Below, piece by piece: positions 42,916 through 57,900 of a stretch of DNA of 64,000 bases (positions are counted from its first letter, which is position 1; each line of letters opens with the position of its first letter). The DNA is taken from NCBI GenBank assembly GCA_963595735.1, contig CAVBJJ010000008.1, positions 12,416 through 76,415 of the forward strand, in the 5' to 3' direction. The notes under the pieces are model-generated. The model was not told the DNA's origin. It worked only from the letters and a program-made list of their open reading frames with translations, and did not search any database. Source of the stretch: CALWOS01 sp963595735 (GTDB lineage: Bacteria > Bacillota > Clostridia > Oscillospirales > Oscillospiraceae). Position numbers and translations under genes: made by a program.

Positions 42916-45900
42916 TTACTTGCGCAGGTTTTTCCACACCTCGTCATTTTTGTTATAACGGAAGTCGTGGGCGTTGGAAGCCTCCAGGATCGCGTAGTAG
43001 GCCCAGTGGGTCTCCGGGGTGTCGGCATAGGTGACCATCTGATCCTTATGCGCCTGGATGTAGTCCTTATCGGCCTCGCGCTCCAGCACGCGGTTGACCA
43101 GGGTCACGGCCTCGGCGCGGCGGATCTTCTGCTCGGGGCCGAAGCTGCCGTCGGTATAGCCCAACACAAAGCCATAGGCGTGCGCCTCGTTGATGTAGTC
43201 ATAGGCCCAGTAGTCGCTGTCCACATCCGAGAAGATGGGATCGCCCTGGTACTTCTCCACCACGAAGAAGCGCATCATCATCGCGGCAAACTCCGCGCGG
43301 GTGATGGAGCGCTCCGGCTCAAAGCGGCCGTCGCCCACGCCCTGGATGAGCTTGTACTGCTCCAGATAGGCCACCGCGTCATAGTACCAGGCGTCGGCGG
43401 ATACATCCGTGAAGCTGCTGGTCTTGCCGCCGGGAACCTCCAGTCCGCCGCAGATCAGGCGGGTCAGGATGGTGGCGACCTCTGCGCGGGAGATCTCCCC
43501 GTTAGGCTCGAAGTTGCCCTCCGGCGTGCCCTGGATATAGGCGAAGTGGTCGTCTGTGACCAGCTCCGGCATATCCGGATTGGGCTTGGGACGGGGCTTC
43601 TCATCCGGCACCACGACCGTGCCGCCGCCACCACCGCCGCTGTTGGCGCGGAAGGTGGCCAGGATCACATGATCCTCTGTCACGGTGTCAAAGGTGTAGG
43701 TATAGGTGTCGCCGTTCTTGACCAAGGCAGTGGGCTCCTTTTCGGTGCTCACGGCAACGGCCTTGCCGTCCACCGTAACGCCGCTGAAGCTATAGCCCTT
43801 GTCGGCGCGGATGGTATAGATAACCTTTTCCTGTCCCCAGGTGTAGCCGGTCTTGCCGTCGGGGCTGATGCTGCCGCCGACGCCGGCGCTTGCGGTGATC
43901 TCCGGCGTTTCGGCATAGTCGGGTCTGCCGTTGTTGTCGGCATCCTTTGCCCACAGGGCATACAGCTTGGTGTTTGCCGTGATGACAAAGCTGCCGCCGG
44001 CGCGATACAGGGTTGTGTAAGCCGCCTGGGCTTCCTTGCTGTCCACGATCTCCGCCGGGGCGGTATCAGGCACCCAGCCCAGGAACACGGCGTTCTCCCG
44101 CGTGGGAACCCCGGCTAGGATGGTCACGGTGCTGCCCTTGTAGTGGGAGTCCGTATCACTGGGCACCTCGCCGCCGGTGCTGCCGTTGCCGTCATAGATG
44201 ACGGTAAACAGGCTGTTCTCTCCGGTGATGGCGAATTCCACCGTCCGGATGCAGCCGGCATAGTTGCCCATACCGGTAACAGTCACGGTCGCCGTACCCA
44301 CGGCCACATTGTCCCGATAGGACAGGACATAGTCCGTGCCCTCCTCCAGCACGGTGTCGCCGTGCTTCACGGTGGGCTTGGGCGTCAGCGCCGCGCCGGT
44401 GTAATCCTGCTGGTCGATCTCTCCGGCGGTAAAGACGGCAGGGCGGATGGTAAAGACCACACTGCCCTTTGCGCCCTCATAGTCGCCGGTACCGGCCACC
44501 CGGATCACATACACGCCGGCCGCCACAAAGGCGCTGTCCGGGGTGAATTCCCCCTTTTCCTCGCCGTTGTAGGAGTAGGTGGCGGTGTAGGTCACATCTC
44601 TGCTGCCGGACTTGACCTGCAGCGCCGGCTTCTGATCCTTGCCGTTGTAGGTCACGGTGTCGTCCGGCTGCACCGTAACGGTCAGGCTGCTTGCGTTTTC
44701 CGTGATGGTAAAGTGCCGCTCCGGCGTACCGGTGTAGTTGCCCTTACCGGTCACAGTCACGGTGGCCCGTCCCTTGCCGGTGTTGTCGGCATAGGTCAGC
44801 TCGTAATCCACACCTTCCACCAGCTGCACCTGGCCGTCCTTAACGGTCACCGCCGGGGTCAGGGCGCTGCCGGTATGGGTCAGGCTGTCGGGCGTTACCG
44901 TGATCCAGCCTTTTTGGATCTCCCGGGGGGTGATCCGATAGCTGTCCGCGGCCAGCTCTCCGCTGTAGTTACCCATGCCGATGACCGTGACGGTCACGCC
45001 GTCCTCGGTAACATTGACCGTGTCGCCCGCGTAGGCAAGGCGGTAGTCCACGCCCTCAATCAGGGACACTTCCTCCTCGCCGCGCCGCAGGGTGACGGTC
45101 GGCTTCTGCAGCTGTGCCATGCCGTTGTACTCCACATCCGGCAGCTGGCTCATTTCTGCCTCGTCTCCGGCCAGTTCCTTCGCCAGGATATTAAAGGTCT
45201 TGGTGACACTGCCGGTATAGTTGCCCTGGCCGGTGACGGTCACGGTGGCGGCGCCCACCTGGGTGTTCTCGCCATAGCTGACGGTGTAGTCAGCCTCCGT
45301 GACGACCGCCGGGGCGGTATCCTGCACGGTCACCTCCGGCTGCTGGCTGCTGCCGGTATAGGCCGCGTCTGCGGGGGTACTGACCATGCTGTCCTCCAGC
45401 TGCTTGGGCAGCACCACAAAGTCCAGCTTGGCACTGGTCTGGTAGTTGTCCGCGCGCACCTCCAGCGTGTAGCGGCCGGCGTTGACGATCTCCGTCACTT
45501 CCTCGCCGTCCGCGTCATAGTAGGTGATCTGGACATTGGCCGGGGCGCCGTCCACGCCGGTGACCTGCACCTGGCCGGGTTGATCGCCCAGGGTGGGCTT
45601 CTGATCCTCGCCGTTGTAGGTAACCTGGTTGCCGCCCTGGATCTCCACGCCCAGCACGCTCTCCGTGATGGTCAGGGTGAAGACGAAGCTGCCCTTGTAG
45701 TTGCCGATACCGGTGACGGTCACCGTGTAGGTTCCCACTGCCTTGGCCTCGGCCACTGCCTCGCCGTCTGCATCCGCAAAGCGCAGCTCGTAGTCCGTGC
45801 CCTTGCTCAGCAGCAGGCTGCCCTGGGCTGCCTGATACAGCAGCGCCGGGGACTGGTCATAGGCCTGTCCCGTGTAGCCCACAATCACGCCGTCCTTCGT

Positions 45901-48900
45901 CACGCTCTCGAGGATCTTCTCGTCGGAGTCCTCCCCGTCGCCGATGGACTTGGGCGCGATGGTGAACTTGCTGTCTTTCTCCAGCTCCAGCGTGTAGTTG
46001 CCGCTGGTCTCGTGGAGGGTATCGCACACGAAGTCGTACGCGCCCACCGTCTCGCCGGCCTTACGGCTCAGCGCCCCGGTGATGGCCGGCTTCGCGCCCT
46101 TGGCGGGCTGGCCGGTGACTGCATAAGTCAGCTCACCGTCCGCATCGCCGTAGGTCTTTTCCGTATTCTCGGGAACGATGGTCAAAACCGCAGGCTGGAT
46201 CTCGTAGGGCTTGAGCGCCGTGCTGGCGTAGTTGCCCTTGCCGATGACCTTCACCATGGCGGTGCCGGCATTGATATTGCCGCTGTACTCCAGCTCGTAA
46301 TCCACGCCCTCTGTCAGGATCTCGTCGTTGAGACCCTTGACGGTGACGGCGGCGTTCTTCTCCGTGCCGTCGTAGGTGAACTCGCCCTCCAAGGTCACAT
46401 CGCCAAAGGCGATCGCCTGGATGGTATAGCTGGCGGTGCCGGCAAAGCCCTCGTAGTTGCCCAGGCCGGTCACGGTCACCGTGTAGGTTCCCGCTGCCAG
46501 CGGCTTGCCGTTCTCGCCCAGCTTGCCGCTCACGGCGGTGTAGCTGATCTCGTAATCCTTACCCTCCGTCAGGGCGGTCTTCTCGTCCTTGACGGTGACG
46601 GTCGGGGTCTGCTCCGCGCCGTTATACAGGCTCGAAGCAGGCGCAGCCTCCACGGTCAGGTTCTTGCCCTCCGCCGGGCGGATGGTGAATGTCTCAGTAA
46701 TGCTCTCGCTGTAGTTGCCCTTACCGGTGATCTGCACCTTGCCGGTGCCGGCGTTGGTGTTGTCGCTGTACTCCAGCTCGTAATCCGTGCCGGCCTGCAG
46801 CAGCAGCGTTCTGCCGTCTGCCGTCTGGTAGCTCACGGTCACCTTGGGCTCCTGCGCCTTGCCGGTGTAGCTTGCCTCGGCAACCTCCACCCGGATCGTG
46901 CCGCTGTCTGCCTGGCTGTTGTCCAAGGCCTTCGGCTGGATCCGGTAGCTGGCGCTTCCCTCTTTACCGGCATAGTTGCCCACGCCGGTGATCTGGATGG
47001 TCACGGTACCGGCATTGACCGTATCGCCCGTATAGCTCAGGCGGTAGTCGGTAATGTTGGTCAGCACCGCGTCGCTTGTCTGATCCTTGACCTCCACAGT
47101 GGGCTGGTACGGCATGCCGTCGTACACCTTATCTGCCACTGTGCCTGCCTGCAGCTCATTGGCGGAGATGGTAAAGCCGATCTCCTTGCTGCCGGTATAG
47201 TTACCCTTACCGGTGATGATCATGGTATAGCTGCCGGAGGCCTTGGGGGCGCTGTCGCGGACATTGCCCTCGGCGTCCTTATAGCTGACGGTGTAATCCT
47301 CGCCCTCTGTCAGGGCGGCTTCCACGCCTGCGGCGGTGACCTTGGTGATCTCCGGCGCCTGCGCCTTGCCGGTGTAACTCAGATTTGTATCCCCGGTCTC
47401 CACCGTATCCAGTGCCGCAGGCTTGACCGTTACGGTCACCTGGACACTGCTGCCGGCATAGTTGCCCTGGCCAGTCACTTCCACCGTGTAGCTGCCCACA
47501 TCCGTCACCTCCGTGAGGCTCAGGCTGTAGTCCTTGCCGTAGGTCAGGGTCTCCTCGCCGCTCTTGACCTGGATCAGGGCGGTCAGGTCATAGGCCGTAC
47601 CGCGATAGGGCTTCTCCACGGGGCTGTTGGTCTTCAGTCCCGCCGCGGCGGCCTGGATCGTAAAGGACAGCTCCCGGGTGCCGGTGTAGTTGCCCTGGCC
47701 GGTCAGCACCGCCACATAGCTGCCTGCCTGCTTGGGCTCCACAGGCGTGGTTCGCGCTGTGTCGTCCGCTGCGTAGTAGGCAACGGTGAAGCTGGCGTCT
47801 GCCCGCAGCTTCAGGGGCAGGCCGTTGGGGTTCGTGTAGCTGACGCCGGGAACCGGGCAGATGGCCTTTCCGGTGTAGGTCTGGTCGCCGATCTCCTCCG
47901 CGCTCACATCCGCATCCGCAATGTTCTTGGGCAGGATCTGGTAACGGGTCTCCTGGGTGCCGGTGTAGTTGCCCTGACCGGTCACGGTCACGGTGACCTC
48001 CCCTGCGTTGACGGTATCCGCGCTGTAGCTGAGGCTGTAATCTCTGCCCTCGGTCAGGACGGTCTCGCCGAACTTGACGGTAGACTTCTGCTTCTGCTGC
48101 TCACCGGTGTAGGTCACATCTGTCAGTCCCTCCACCTGCAGCTCCCCGGCGCTTATATCCTTCGCCAGGATGTTAAAGGTCTTGGTAACGCTGCCGGTAT
48201 AGTTGCCCTTACCGGCGATGACCAGACTGGCTTCGCCGGCCTGTACATTATCATAATAAGAAACGCCAAAGTCCGTACCCTTAACAAGGGTCATGCCGTT
48301 GTAGGTCAGTTCCGGCTCCGGCGTGACCGCCTTGCCGGTGAAGATCTGGTTTGCAATGTCTTTCAGCACAACATCGGCATCGGCGATGTTCTTGGGCTGG
48401 ATGACATAGGTCACGCGGGTCTCGGTGCCGGCATAGTCCCCGGTACCGGTGATGGTGATCTCATAGCTGCCGGCATTGGTAAACTCCGCTGCCGCGAAGT
48501 CCACAGCCGCCGCGCCGTTGTAGGAAGCGGCGGCGGTGTAGCTGCTCTGGGGCAGCGCCGCGCCGGTAAGCACATCCTGCACCGTCAGGGTGGGCTCCTG
48601 CTTTGCGCCGGTGTAGGTCACGGCAGCAGGCTGCTGGGCGGTGAAGCTGGCGCGCTTAAAGGAGACGCTGACCAGCTGGTCGCCCTGAATGTCGGAAAGC
48701 TTCAGCTTGCCGTCCGCAACGGAAGCGGTCTTGTCCTCGCCGTTGACATAGACCGTATCCAGCACATAGCCCCGGCTGGGTGTGATGGTAATAACGGCGC
48801 TTTCGCCGGCGATGACGCTTGTCTTGTCGCTTGCCGCGCTGCCGCCGGTACCGGCGGTGACAGTAATCGCAAATTCTCCGGCGTTATAATCCGCCGCGCC

Positions 48901-51900
48901 CCAGACCGCATACAGGGTCACATCCTGCTCGCCCACGGTGTAGGGATCGCCGACCAGGCTGCCGCAGGTCTTGCCCCGGGCATAGACCGTTTGGGCGGCG
49001 GTCTTCTTTTCCGTCCATCCCAGGAACACGGCCTGCTTGCCGCCATCCAGCGTGCCGGTGGGGGCGCCGGCCAGCGCAAGGCTGGCGCCGGGCAGGATCC
49101 CGGTGACGGTTTCGGGCAGATCGTCTGCCGTCACATCTTCTGCAACGCTTGCATAGGTGAGGCTGACCGGTTCTTCCTCATAGTCCGGCTTGCCGTTGTT
49201 GTTGGCATCCTTTGCCCACAGGGCATAGATGATGGCCGGGTTGTCGCTGGGGGTAAAGCCATAGGTATCGCCCCAGCTGCAATAGGTATACTGGACGCCG
49301 CCCAGTGTCAGGATGCCGTTGTTTATATCCAGCTGACCCTTTTCGGTCACGACGCCGGGGGCGCTGTTGCCGCCACGGTTGGTCGTCCAGCCGATCTGGA
49401 CAAAGCCCTCCCGCGTCAGGCGGACATCGGAAATCTGCGTGGACTGCACGCCGGCCTCCAGAATGGCGGGGGCGGGCAGATTTTCGCCGCTGCCGCCGTT
49501 GGCGTCATAGATCAGGACATACTGGTTGTTTTCCTTCCAGTCTTCCTTACCGTTGTTGTTGCTATCCACACCCCAAACGGCGTGCAGGGTCACATTTTCT
49601 TCTCCCATCAGGAAGGTGCCACCCTGCTGGATGATCTGGGAGACATACTCCACATACTCATTGCTGGTGTTCAGGGTCTTGTCCACATCCTCCCGCGTCC
49701 AGCCCAACAGCTTATAGCCGCTGCGGGTGACCAGCGTCTCACCGCTGAGGGCGGTGACAACGCTGCCGGGGATGTAGCTGTTCTTGTCCTCGGGCATGGC
49801 GCCGGTGTAGTTGGTGGAGATATAGGTCACGGTGTAGCGGCCCTCGTCGAAGTCCGGCGTTTTGTTGCCGTTTTCGTCCGCCGCCCAGATGGCGTACAGG
49901 TTCATGTTGCCCGTCATGGTGATGAGCTGGCCTGCCTTGTACCAGTTGCCTGTCAGCTGCTGGCGGCTGGTAACAACGCCCGTGATCTGCTCCTCGCTCC
50001 AGCCATAGAACAGGCTACCGTCGCTGCGGCTCATGCTGTCGCCCGCTGCGGCCAGGGCGGTCGCGCCGTTTTCATACAGGGCGCTGTCCACCGGGACGGT
50101 GCCGCCGGTGTTGCCGTTGCCGTGGTAGCTCAGGGAATAGCGGGTCTCGCCGATGGTAAAGGTAAATTCTCTGCTGCCGGTGTAGTTGCCCTTACCGTGC
50201 ATGATCAGGGTCGCCTTGCCCGGCTCCACACTGTTGGAATAGCTGACGACAAAATCCTTACCCAGCGTCAGCTGCTCTCCGTTCCAGGACAGGAGCGCGT
50301 TCAGCTCCTCCTGGGGAATTTCCACGCTCTGGCCGGTGTAGCCATAAACGCCGGTGAGTTCGCCGGCGGTCATATCCTTTTGGGAAATGTCCTTGGGCTG
50401 CACCACCACTGTGGCGGTGCCGAAGGTGGTCTTGGCGGACTCACCGCTGCCGGTATGGCCGGCGGCCTCCACCAGATAGATGCCCGCCGTCGTGGCGACA
50501 AATTTCTTGTCGGCGGTCACGGTAACGGAAATGGTATTGCCATCTGTGGAAATGCCTCTCACGATAAAGGCAGTGTCTGCGGTAACATCCGTATTGCCCA
50601 GCATGGCAGTCAGGGTAACGGTCTGGCCGGTCTGGCCGTTATAGGTCATGACAGCGGGATCTGCCGTGATGGTCATCAGGCTGCCCTCGTCCACGACCTG
50701 GAAGCTCTGCCGGATCTGGCCGGTATAGTTGCCGCCGTCTTCGGCGGTGATCAGCGCATAGCACTCCGTTCCCGCATCGGGTACTTCGGTGATCTCGTTG
50801 CCGTCCTTGGTGTAATAGGTAACGGTGAAGTCCTTACCCTCTGTCAGCGTCATGGTGCCGATGCCCGCCCAATAGGTCAGGCGCACCGTGGGCAGATTGC
50901 CCTTGGTCATCACAGCCGCCGGCATAGTCACGCTGATCTTTGCCGCCGCGGCCAGATCGTCCGTGCCGATGGCCTTCGGCGTGATGGTCAGCTTCTGTTC
51001 ATCCTTCAGGCTGACAGAGAAGTTCTTACCGGAGGCCAGAGAACCGACAGTCAGGTCGTATTCGCCGACATCCTCGCCCGCTTCGCGCTCGATGCTGCCG
51101 GTCAGCAGCACGCCGGTCATCTCCTTGTCATCCGCGTCATATACTTTATAAGTATAGGTGGGATCCAGATCGCCATAGGTCTTTGTGGCGTTGCCCACGG
51201 CCACCTGCACCGGCTTGACCGCGATGGAGTAGGACACCTCCCGGGTGCCGGTATAGTTGCCCTGGCCGCGGATGGTCACCTTTGCGGTCTTGTCGCCTGC
51301 GTTAACATGGTTGGAATAGCTCAGGCTGTAATCCGTGCCCTGGGTCAGGGTGTTCGGCGTTTTCTTGTCCACGCCGCTGTACTCGGCCTTGACGGCAGCC
51401 TCCTTGGGATTGCCGTCATAGGTAAAGTGGTCTGCATCCACGGTGATGCTCACCGCCTGGGTGCTGTCCGCTGTGTCATCGGCGGCCAGATCCTTGGGCA
51501 GGATGGTGAACTTCGTCTCACCGGTGGAGCCGGCATAGTTGCCGGTGCCGACGGCATAAATGGTGTACACGCCGGCGTTGGTAAACTTCGTCTCGCCGGG
51601 GACAAATTCCGCCGTTTTCGTGGCGGAGCCATCGGCGGGGGCAAAGCTGTAGGTCATCTTATAGCTGTCCGTGGGCAGGGAGAAGCCGCTGCGGCGCACC
51701 TCCACGCTGGGGGTATAGGCCGCCGCCTTATAGGTGTGGGTGGCCTCGCCCATCACGGCCATTTCCAGCGTGCCGCCGGTAACGGCGATCTGATAGACCA
51801 GCTGGCGGGTGCCGGTGTAGTTGTCGTTGGTACCCTTACCGCCGCCATTGACGGTCAGGCGGTACCAGCCCACATCCACAGGCGTGACGCTCATGGCCTC

Positions 51901-54900
51901 CCAGGTGCCGTCCTTGCAGGTCTTGGGGCTGCACTCCTCGCCCTCGGGGTGATTGCCACAGGGAACCCAGCCCTCGTAATCTTCCTCATAGTGGGCGCCG
52001 AATACCAGCTGATAGCTGCCCAGCTGCGCATCATAGCGGACGCTGTCCACCGGGGACAGGCCATAGCCGGTATAGGGCATGGCGCTCTCGGAATCAATAA
52101 TAACGCTGTTCTGGTCGGCAACATCCTTTGCTTCGATGGTAAAGCGGCGGGTGCTGTCCACCGTCAGGCGGTAGTTGGGGCCGGCGCTGAAGCTGCCCAG
52201 GCTGTAGGGGTAGCCGCCGGAAACCACATCCTCGCCCTGTTCCCGGGTGAAGCTGCCGCTGATGTAGCCCTTATCGCGGGTATAGAAGCCGTTGGTGATG
52301 GTGTCCTGCGCCGCGTCCTTAGCCTCCAGCAGGTCGGTGGTATATTCTGTCAGCACTGGATCCTTTTCGCCATAGGTCTTGCTCTCGTTGACCGGGGAGA
52401 CCGTGACCGGGCTTGCCCAGATGTACATGGTGCTCAGACCATAGACTTCCTCGTCCGCATCCAGACCCAGGCGTTCCTTTTCCTCCGCATCGGTGATGGT
52501 GACCTTTACAAAGTACATTCCCGCGTCCAGAATGGTATCTTCAGACACCGCATTCGTGCCGGCGATATCCCGGAAAAGGCTGCTCTCGCACTTGCTGATA
52601 TCCACGGGCTTGCCCTGATAGCTCAGCTCGATGCTGTTGATCCAGTCATAGCTGTCAAAGTTGCCGGCGTGGTAGATGTAGCTGTCGGCGTTGGTCACGG
52701 TCAGCGCACCGGTGGTCTCCGCCCCGCCATAGACATGGAGGGGGAACTCCCGAACGCCCATGTAGTTGTTTACGCCGCTGACCCGGACGGTGTACTCGCC
52801 GGGTTCGCTGACGGATTCGCCAACGGACACCTCGGTACCCGCCTTATAAATGACATAGGTGTAATCCTCGCCGGAGCCTTCCTCCAGAACCATACCGTTA
52901 TAGTACAGGCGGAAGATGGGCGTTACCGCTTCGTTGCCCATCAGGACAATATCCTGGGTGGCTTCCAGCGTGACCTCACCGGCGCCGTGGGTGTCGCCCT
53001 CCTGGATATTCTTGGCGCGCACATAGTAGGTCAGTTCCCTGTCGGCGGTGCTGACATAGTTATGGATGCCGTTGATGATATAGGTATAGGTGCCCTTGTT
53101 CACCGGCGCAACGATCGTGGCTCCGGTGCTGTCCTTGACGGCAACGGTGTAATCCTTGGTGTTGGTCAAGAGGCCGTTTTTGCTGTTTCTGACCTCCAGC
53201 ACCGGGCTGTGGTTCTCGCCGGTATAGGTCTCGTAAGACGGCGTCAGTCCGGCGGTGGTGATCTCCGCGCCGGAGATGTTCAGATAGCCCACGCCCCGGT
53301 ATTTGCCGCTGCCATCGGTGACGAACATGGTGTAGCTGCCGGTCGCCTGCGGGATGTGCTGGGCGGTACCGATCTCCAGACGGTACTCCCCAACGGAAAG
53401 CTGCTTGCGATCCTTGCCCTGCGTCGGAATATCTTTGTTGTTCGGGAGGGCATTGCCACTTTCGTCAATGGGCTGCCCCTCGTCGTTGACTGCACAGACC
53501 CAAACGGTATAGCCGCCGGATTCCACGCCGTCCAGCGCCTTGATCTTGCTGTCGGTGTAGACCTCGCCGGTGTAAGGCACAGTCAGAATATTAGGTACCA
53601 GGAACACATTCAGCGGCTGCGCCGTCAGGAGCATGGCGTTATATCCCACGCAGTAGTCGGCGTAGTTGCTGTCGTTCTGGTCGGTGATACCGTCCAGCTT
53701 CAGGGTGCCTTCGCTGTGCTTGCCGCTGGAAACAACGCTCACATTGTACAGACCCTCGCTCTTCGGCCAGCCCGCGTCATTCCGGCTTGCGCCGCCGCTG
53801 ATGGACTTGAAGTCCAGCTGGCAGCCCGCCAGATCCAGCTTGTTGCCATACTGGTCGGTGACGGTAATGGACAACGCCGTCAGTTCCTTTTCGATGGCCG
53901 CCTGGAATTCCGCTTCCCCGCTGGCGTTGCTTGCCAGAATGTGGTTCGGCACGGTCAGATACAGGGAGCCGGTATAGGGCTTGATCTCAAACAGCGCACC
54001 CTTCCAGCCGGAAAGATCGGTGTAGTTTTCACTGTCATCCACGGCGACCAGTTCCACGGAGTACAGACCCACATCCGCGCCGTTGATGTTTTTGGCGTTT
54101 TTGACTTCATAGCCGCTGCCGTCGCCGGTGCCGTCCGCACGGCGATAGCCGTTTTCGGCGTAGTAATACTTCACGCCGTCCACTTCACCGGCGTATTCGT
54201 CGGTTTCCTCCGTGGTCAGCAGGCGGTACATCTGCAAATAGTCCTTACCATAGACCAGCAGGCTGTCGGTCGTGGCGTCGTTCACGGTGATGTTCGCCCA
54301 GCTGGTGTAGCCCTGCTTCGCGCCTGCGGGGCCGATGTACTCGGCGGTCTTGTTGCTCACGGAAATGGAGATATCGTCGCTTTCCAAGCTCTTCTTATTC
54401 ACGATCAGCAGATCCCGGCCGCTGACGGTGGTGCCGTTCACGCCCAGTTGGTCGTTGTAGCCTTCTGTGCCGGTGACATAGTTATTGTTCCAATAGCTGG
54501 CGTAGCGGGGGGCGTATTCGCCCTCGCCCCGCCAGGTGGCCGTGATCTGGTAATCCGTACCCGTGCGCAGATTTGCCAGCGCGTGGAATTCCGCACGGAA
54601 GGTGTCGCCGTTTCTCTGGGCCGGGGTGGTGAACACGCGGCGTCCGCCGCTGGTCACAACGAATTCAACTGTTCCAACCGCGCCGATCTGATCGGCGTCC
54701 GCGCCGATCAAGGTGGCGTTGAGGTGAATCGTGTTCAGGTCGGAATTGTAGCCGTACTCACTTGCGTACTCCCAGTAAATGGGGTAACCGTCCACCCAGC
54801 GATCTTCCTGTTCCTGGCTGACGAGCGCCTCTTCCGGGTCGGCGGACAGGCTGGTCACCAGCGCGGCGACCTTTTCATAAATGCGACCGTCCGTACCCAG

Positions 54901-57900
54901 GAACCAGGCATTGAGCATATTCGCCCGGGTGGAAGCGTCCTGCAGGATGACATTGCTGCGCATCTCGTTGCCGTCCAGGCCCTCGGCAATGTCCAGGATC
55001 TTTCGCTGGCCGTTGCCAGTCAGACTGTCAATGTCCACGCAGATGGTGGTCTTGGTTTTCGGCAGCTTGGTGCCTTCCAGCACCTGCACCAGAGTATTCT
55101 GGCCGCACAGATGCACTTTGCCCAGCACGACCCGGCCGTTCACGGCCAGCTTGCCGCCCTCCTGCACCTCCACATCATAGGTCTGCTTTTTCGGGGCATA
55201 GAGCATGGCGTTTTCCACCGTCAGGCTACTGCCGCTGCTGACCTGATAGCCCGAGCCCTGGGCAGCGGAGGTATACAGCACGCCGTTTTTGACCACATGG
55301 TTTTGATTGTCCAGCTTAATGGTGCCATCGCCCAGATCGCTCATGTCCAGCGTAAAGCCGTTGAGATCCATCGTCAGATCCAGGGCTTCCTCCGAGGTGT
55401 CCGGCTCGCGCATGGCGGCTTCCTCGCCGCCATTGAACTTGACCACGCCGTAGGTATCGTCGCCCGGGATCGCGTCGCCGTCGATCTTGTCGGTGGTGTT
55501 GGCCACCAGCGGGGTGATGGTGTAGCTGCGGTGCAGGTCTGCTTCGTGGTCGTCCAGCGCGGCGTTGTAAGCGTCGTTGACCACATCGTACCACGCCGTG
55601 CGGACGATGTCGCCGCTTTCGTCGTCTGTGATGTCCAGCCGCACCATGGCCTGCTTGAACTGGGTTCTGACCAGAATGTTCTGCGCCGGGGTGGTGCAGA
55701 CAAGGCCGGAGCCGTCCGCGCTGGCCTTGGCGTTCAGGCCGGCATGGTTCTTGTCCACGCCGGTGATCTCGCCGCTGTTGGTATCCACCTCGGCCACCGC
55801 CGTTTTCTGCCAGAAATAGGTGGTGTTCATGTTGGTGTTTGTCCAGCGCTCCGCCTCGGGCAGATTGTCATAGGTCTTTTTGTCCACCTGGACATAGACC
55901 TCCAGCTTTTGCAGCACGCCCAGACCCTTTTCATCGTCCCGGGGCGTGGGCTGGAGGATGATCTCCTTGTCGTTGGCATAGAAGTAGCGCTGCTGGTCGG
56001 CGTTGTAGTTCACGCCCTCCACCATCAGCTTACCGAACTGGTTTTCCCGCTGGGTGGCGCTGCCCATAGCGCCGCGCTCGTCGCCCTCGTAGTACATGAC
56101 GAAGTAGTCGGCGTCCGTGTACACCGCCACCAGGGCAATGTCATTGCTGGTCAGCGGCAGGGTGCTGCCGGGGACATACTGGATGGCCTGCGTTTCGTCC
56201 TCCGCCAGCTCACCGCTTTCAGTCAGGTACTTCCAGCTGCCGTCCTCGTCCTTTTTCATCACAGCCCAGTGGCTGAGGTTCTTACCGGTGGGCATGGTAA
56301 AGCCCGGGACGGCCTCGCCCTCGGAATCCGTTCCCGCCGCGTCAAAGTTCATGGCGAAAACGCCCTTCTGGTAAGGCTCGTAAGCCCAGCTGGAAGCAAC
56401 CGTGTTTTCTTCGCCGGGCATACCATTATAATAAGTAACACGGACGGAGTTAAGCTCGATCATGCTCTGGTTGCCGTCTTCCCGGCTCATGGGACCGCTC
56501 AGGCAGCTGATGCGCTTGGCGTCCAAAAGGCTTTCCGCATGGCTGGCGCTGGCCGCCTGGATGATGTCCGTGCCGTTTTCCTCGACCTGGGACTTGATAG
56601 TGAGCATATCGTTGGTTTTCTGGCGGGTGGGGGCGTAGCTTGCCTCCGCGGTGATGATGTGTCCCGCCGCCAGATAGATCACATCGTTATAGGAAACATA
56701 GGGCTGGCTGCCGGAAGCTGCCGTCAGGGTCAGATCGCCCTTGACATACACGCCGGTGCCCTCTTTGTCCTCGCTGATCTTGTTGTTGTTGACCCATGCG
56801 CCGTCCAGCGTCAGGGCGCTTTCCTCGTCTACATAGGCCGCGCCGCCCTCGTCGGCGCTGTTGTCGATGACCCGGCCGGTGGCGGTGATCCTGGCGCGCT
56901 GGGTGGCGTAAAGGCCGCCGCCCTGACCGGTGGCGGTGTTGCTGGCCACCTCGTTGTGCAGGGTCACGCTGGGTCCCTCGCTTGCGGCAACGCCGCCGCC
57001 GTTTTTGGCCGTGTTGTTGGCACAGGTCACGCCCGCGGCAACGACCAGCGTTTCCTCATCGCCCCAGACGAACAGGCCGCCGCCCATTTCCCCGGCGGTG
57101 TTGCCGGAAATGCTCAGGCTGCCGCTCAGGTTCACATGACCCTCTTTGCCGATCCCGCCGCCGGCCGTGTTTGCGCTCTGATAGGTGGGCACCTTTGCCG
57201 TCACGCGCTGGGCGGCGCCGGAAACGACCTTGTTTTCCTCCGCGCCGGAAACCTCGGTATAGCCCGTTACGACCTTTGCCAGACCGCTGGACTCACCCAG
57301 GGCGATACCGCCGCCGTTGCGCTGGGCATAGTTGCCGGAAATGCTGCCCTTGTTGACCGTGGCCTGGCAGCCGGCGATGTACAGGCCGCCGCCGGTACCC
57401 GCGCCGGGGCTGTAATCCGCGTCAGCATCCCCGGTCTCCGCGGGGATGGCGGGCAGTGCGCCCTCGGTGTAGCCGGTGATATCCAGACGGTAATCATCCG
57501 GCACGCCTGCCGCCGCGCCGATGCCGGTCACGGCGGCGTTGTTGGTGACGCTGCCGCCGGTCATTTCCAGCGTGCCGGAGATACCGGCCACGCCGCCGTA
57601 CTCGCCGGCGTTGCTGTCGATCGTACCGCCGGACATGGCGAAGTCGCCCATGGAGTACACCGCGCCCGCGCCGTAATAGTACTTGGGCTGACCCCAGTAA
57701 GCGGTGTCGTAGCCGGTGAACTTGGTGGTGGAGTTTGCCGCAATAAAGCCATAGCGGGGCATTGCGCCGGTGTTGGCCTCCATCGTGCCGCCATACATAT
57801 TAAATGTAGCCGCGCTGCCCACATACACCGCGCCGGCGATGGGGGAAACATTCTTCCGCAGGGTCACGCCGGACTGCATATTCAGCGTGCCGCCGTGCTG

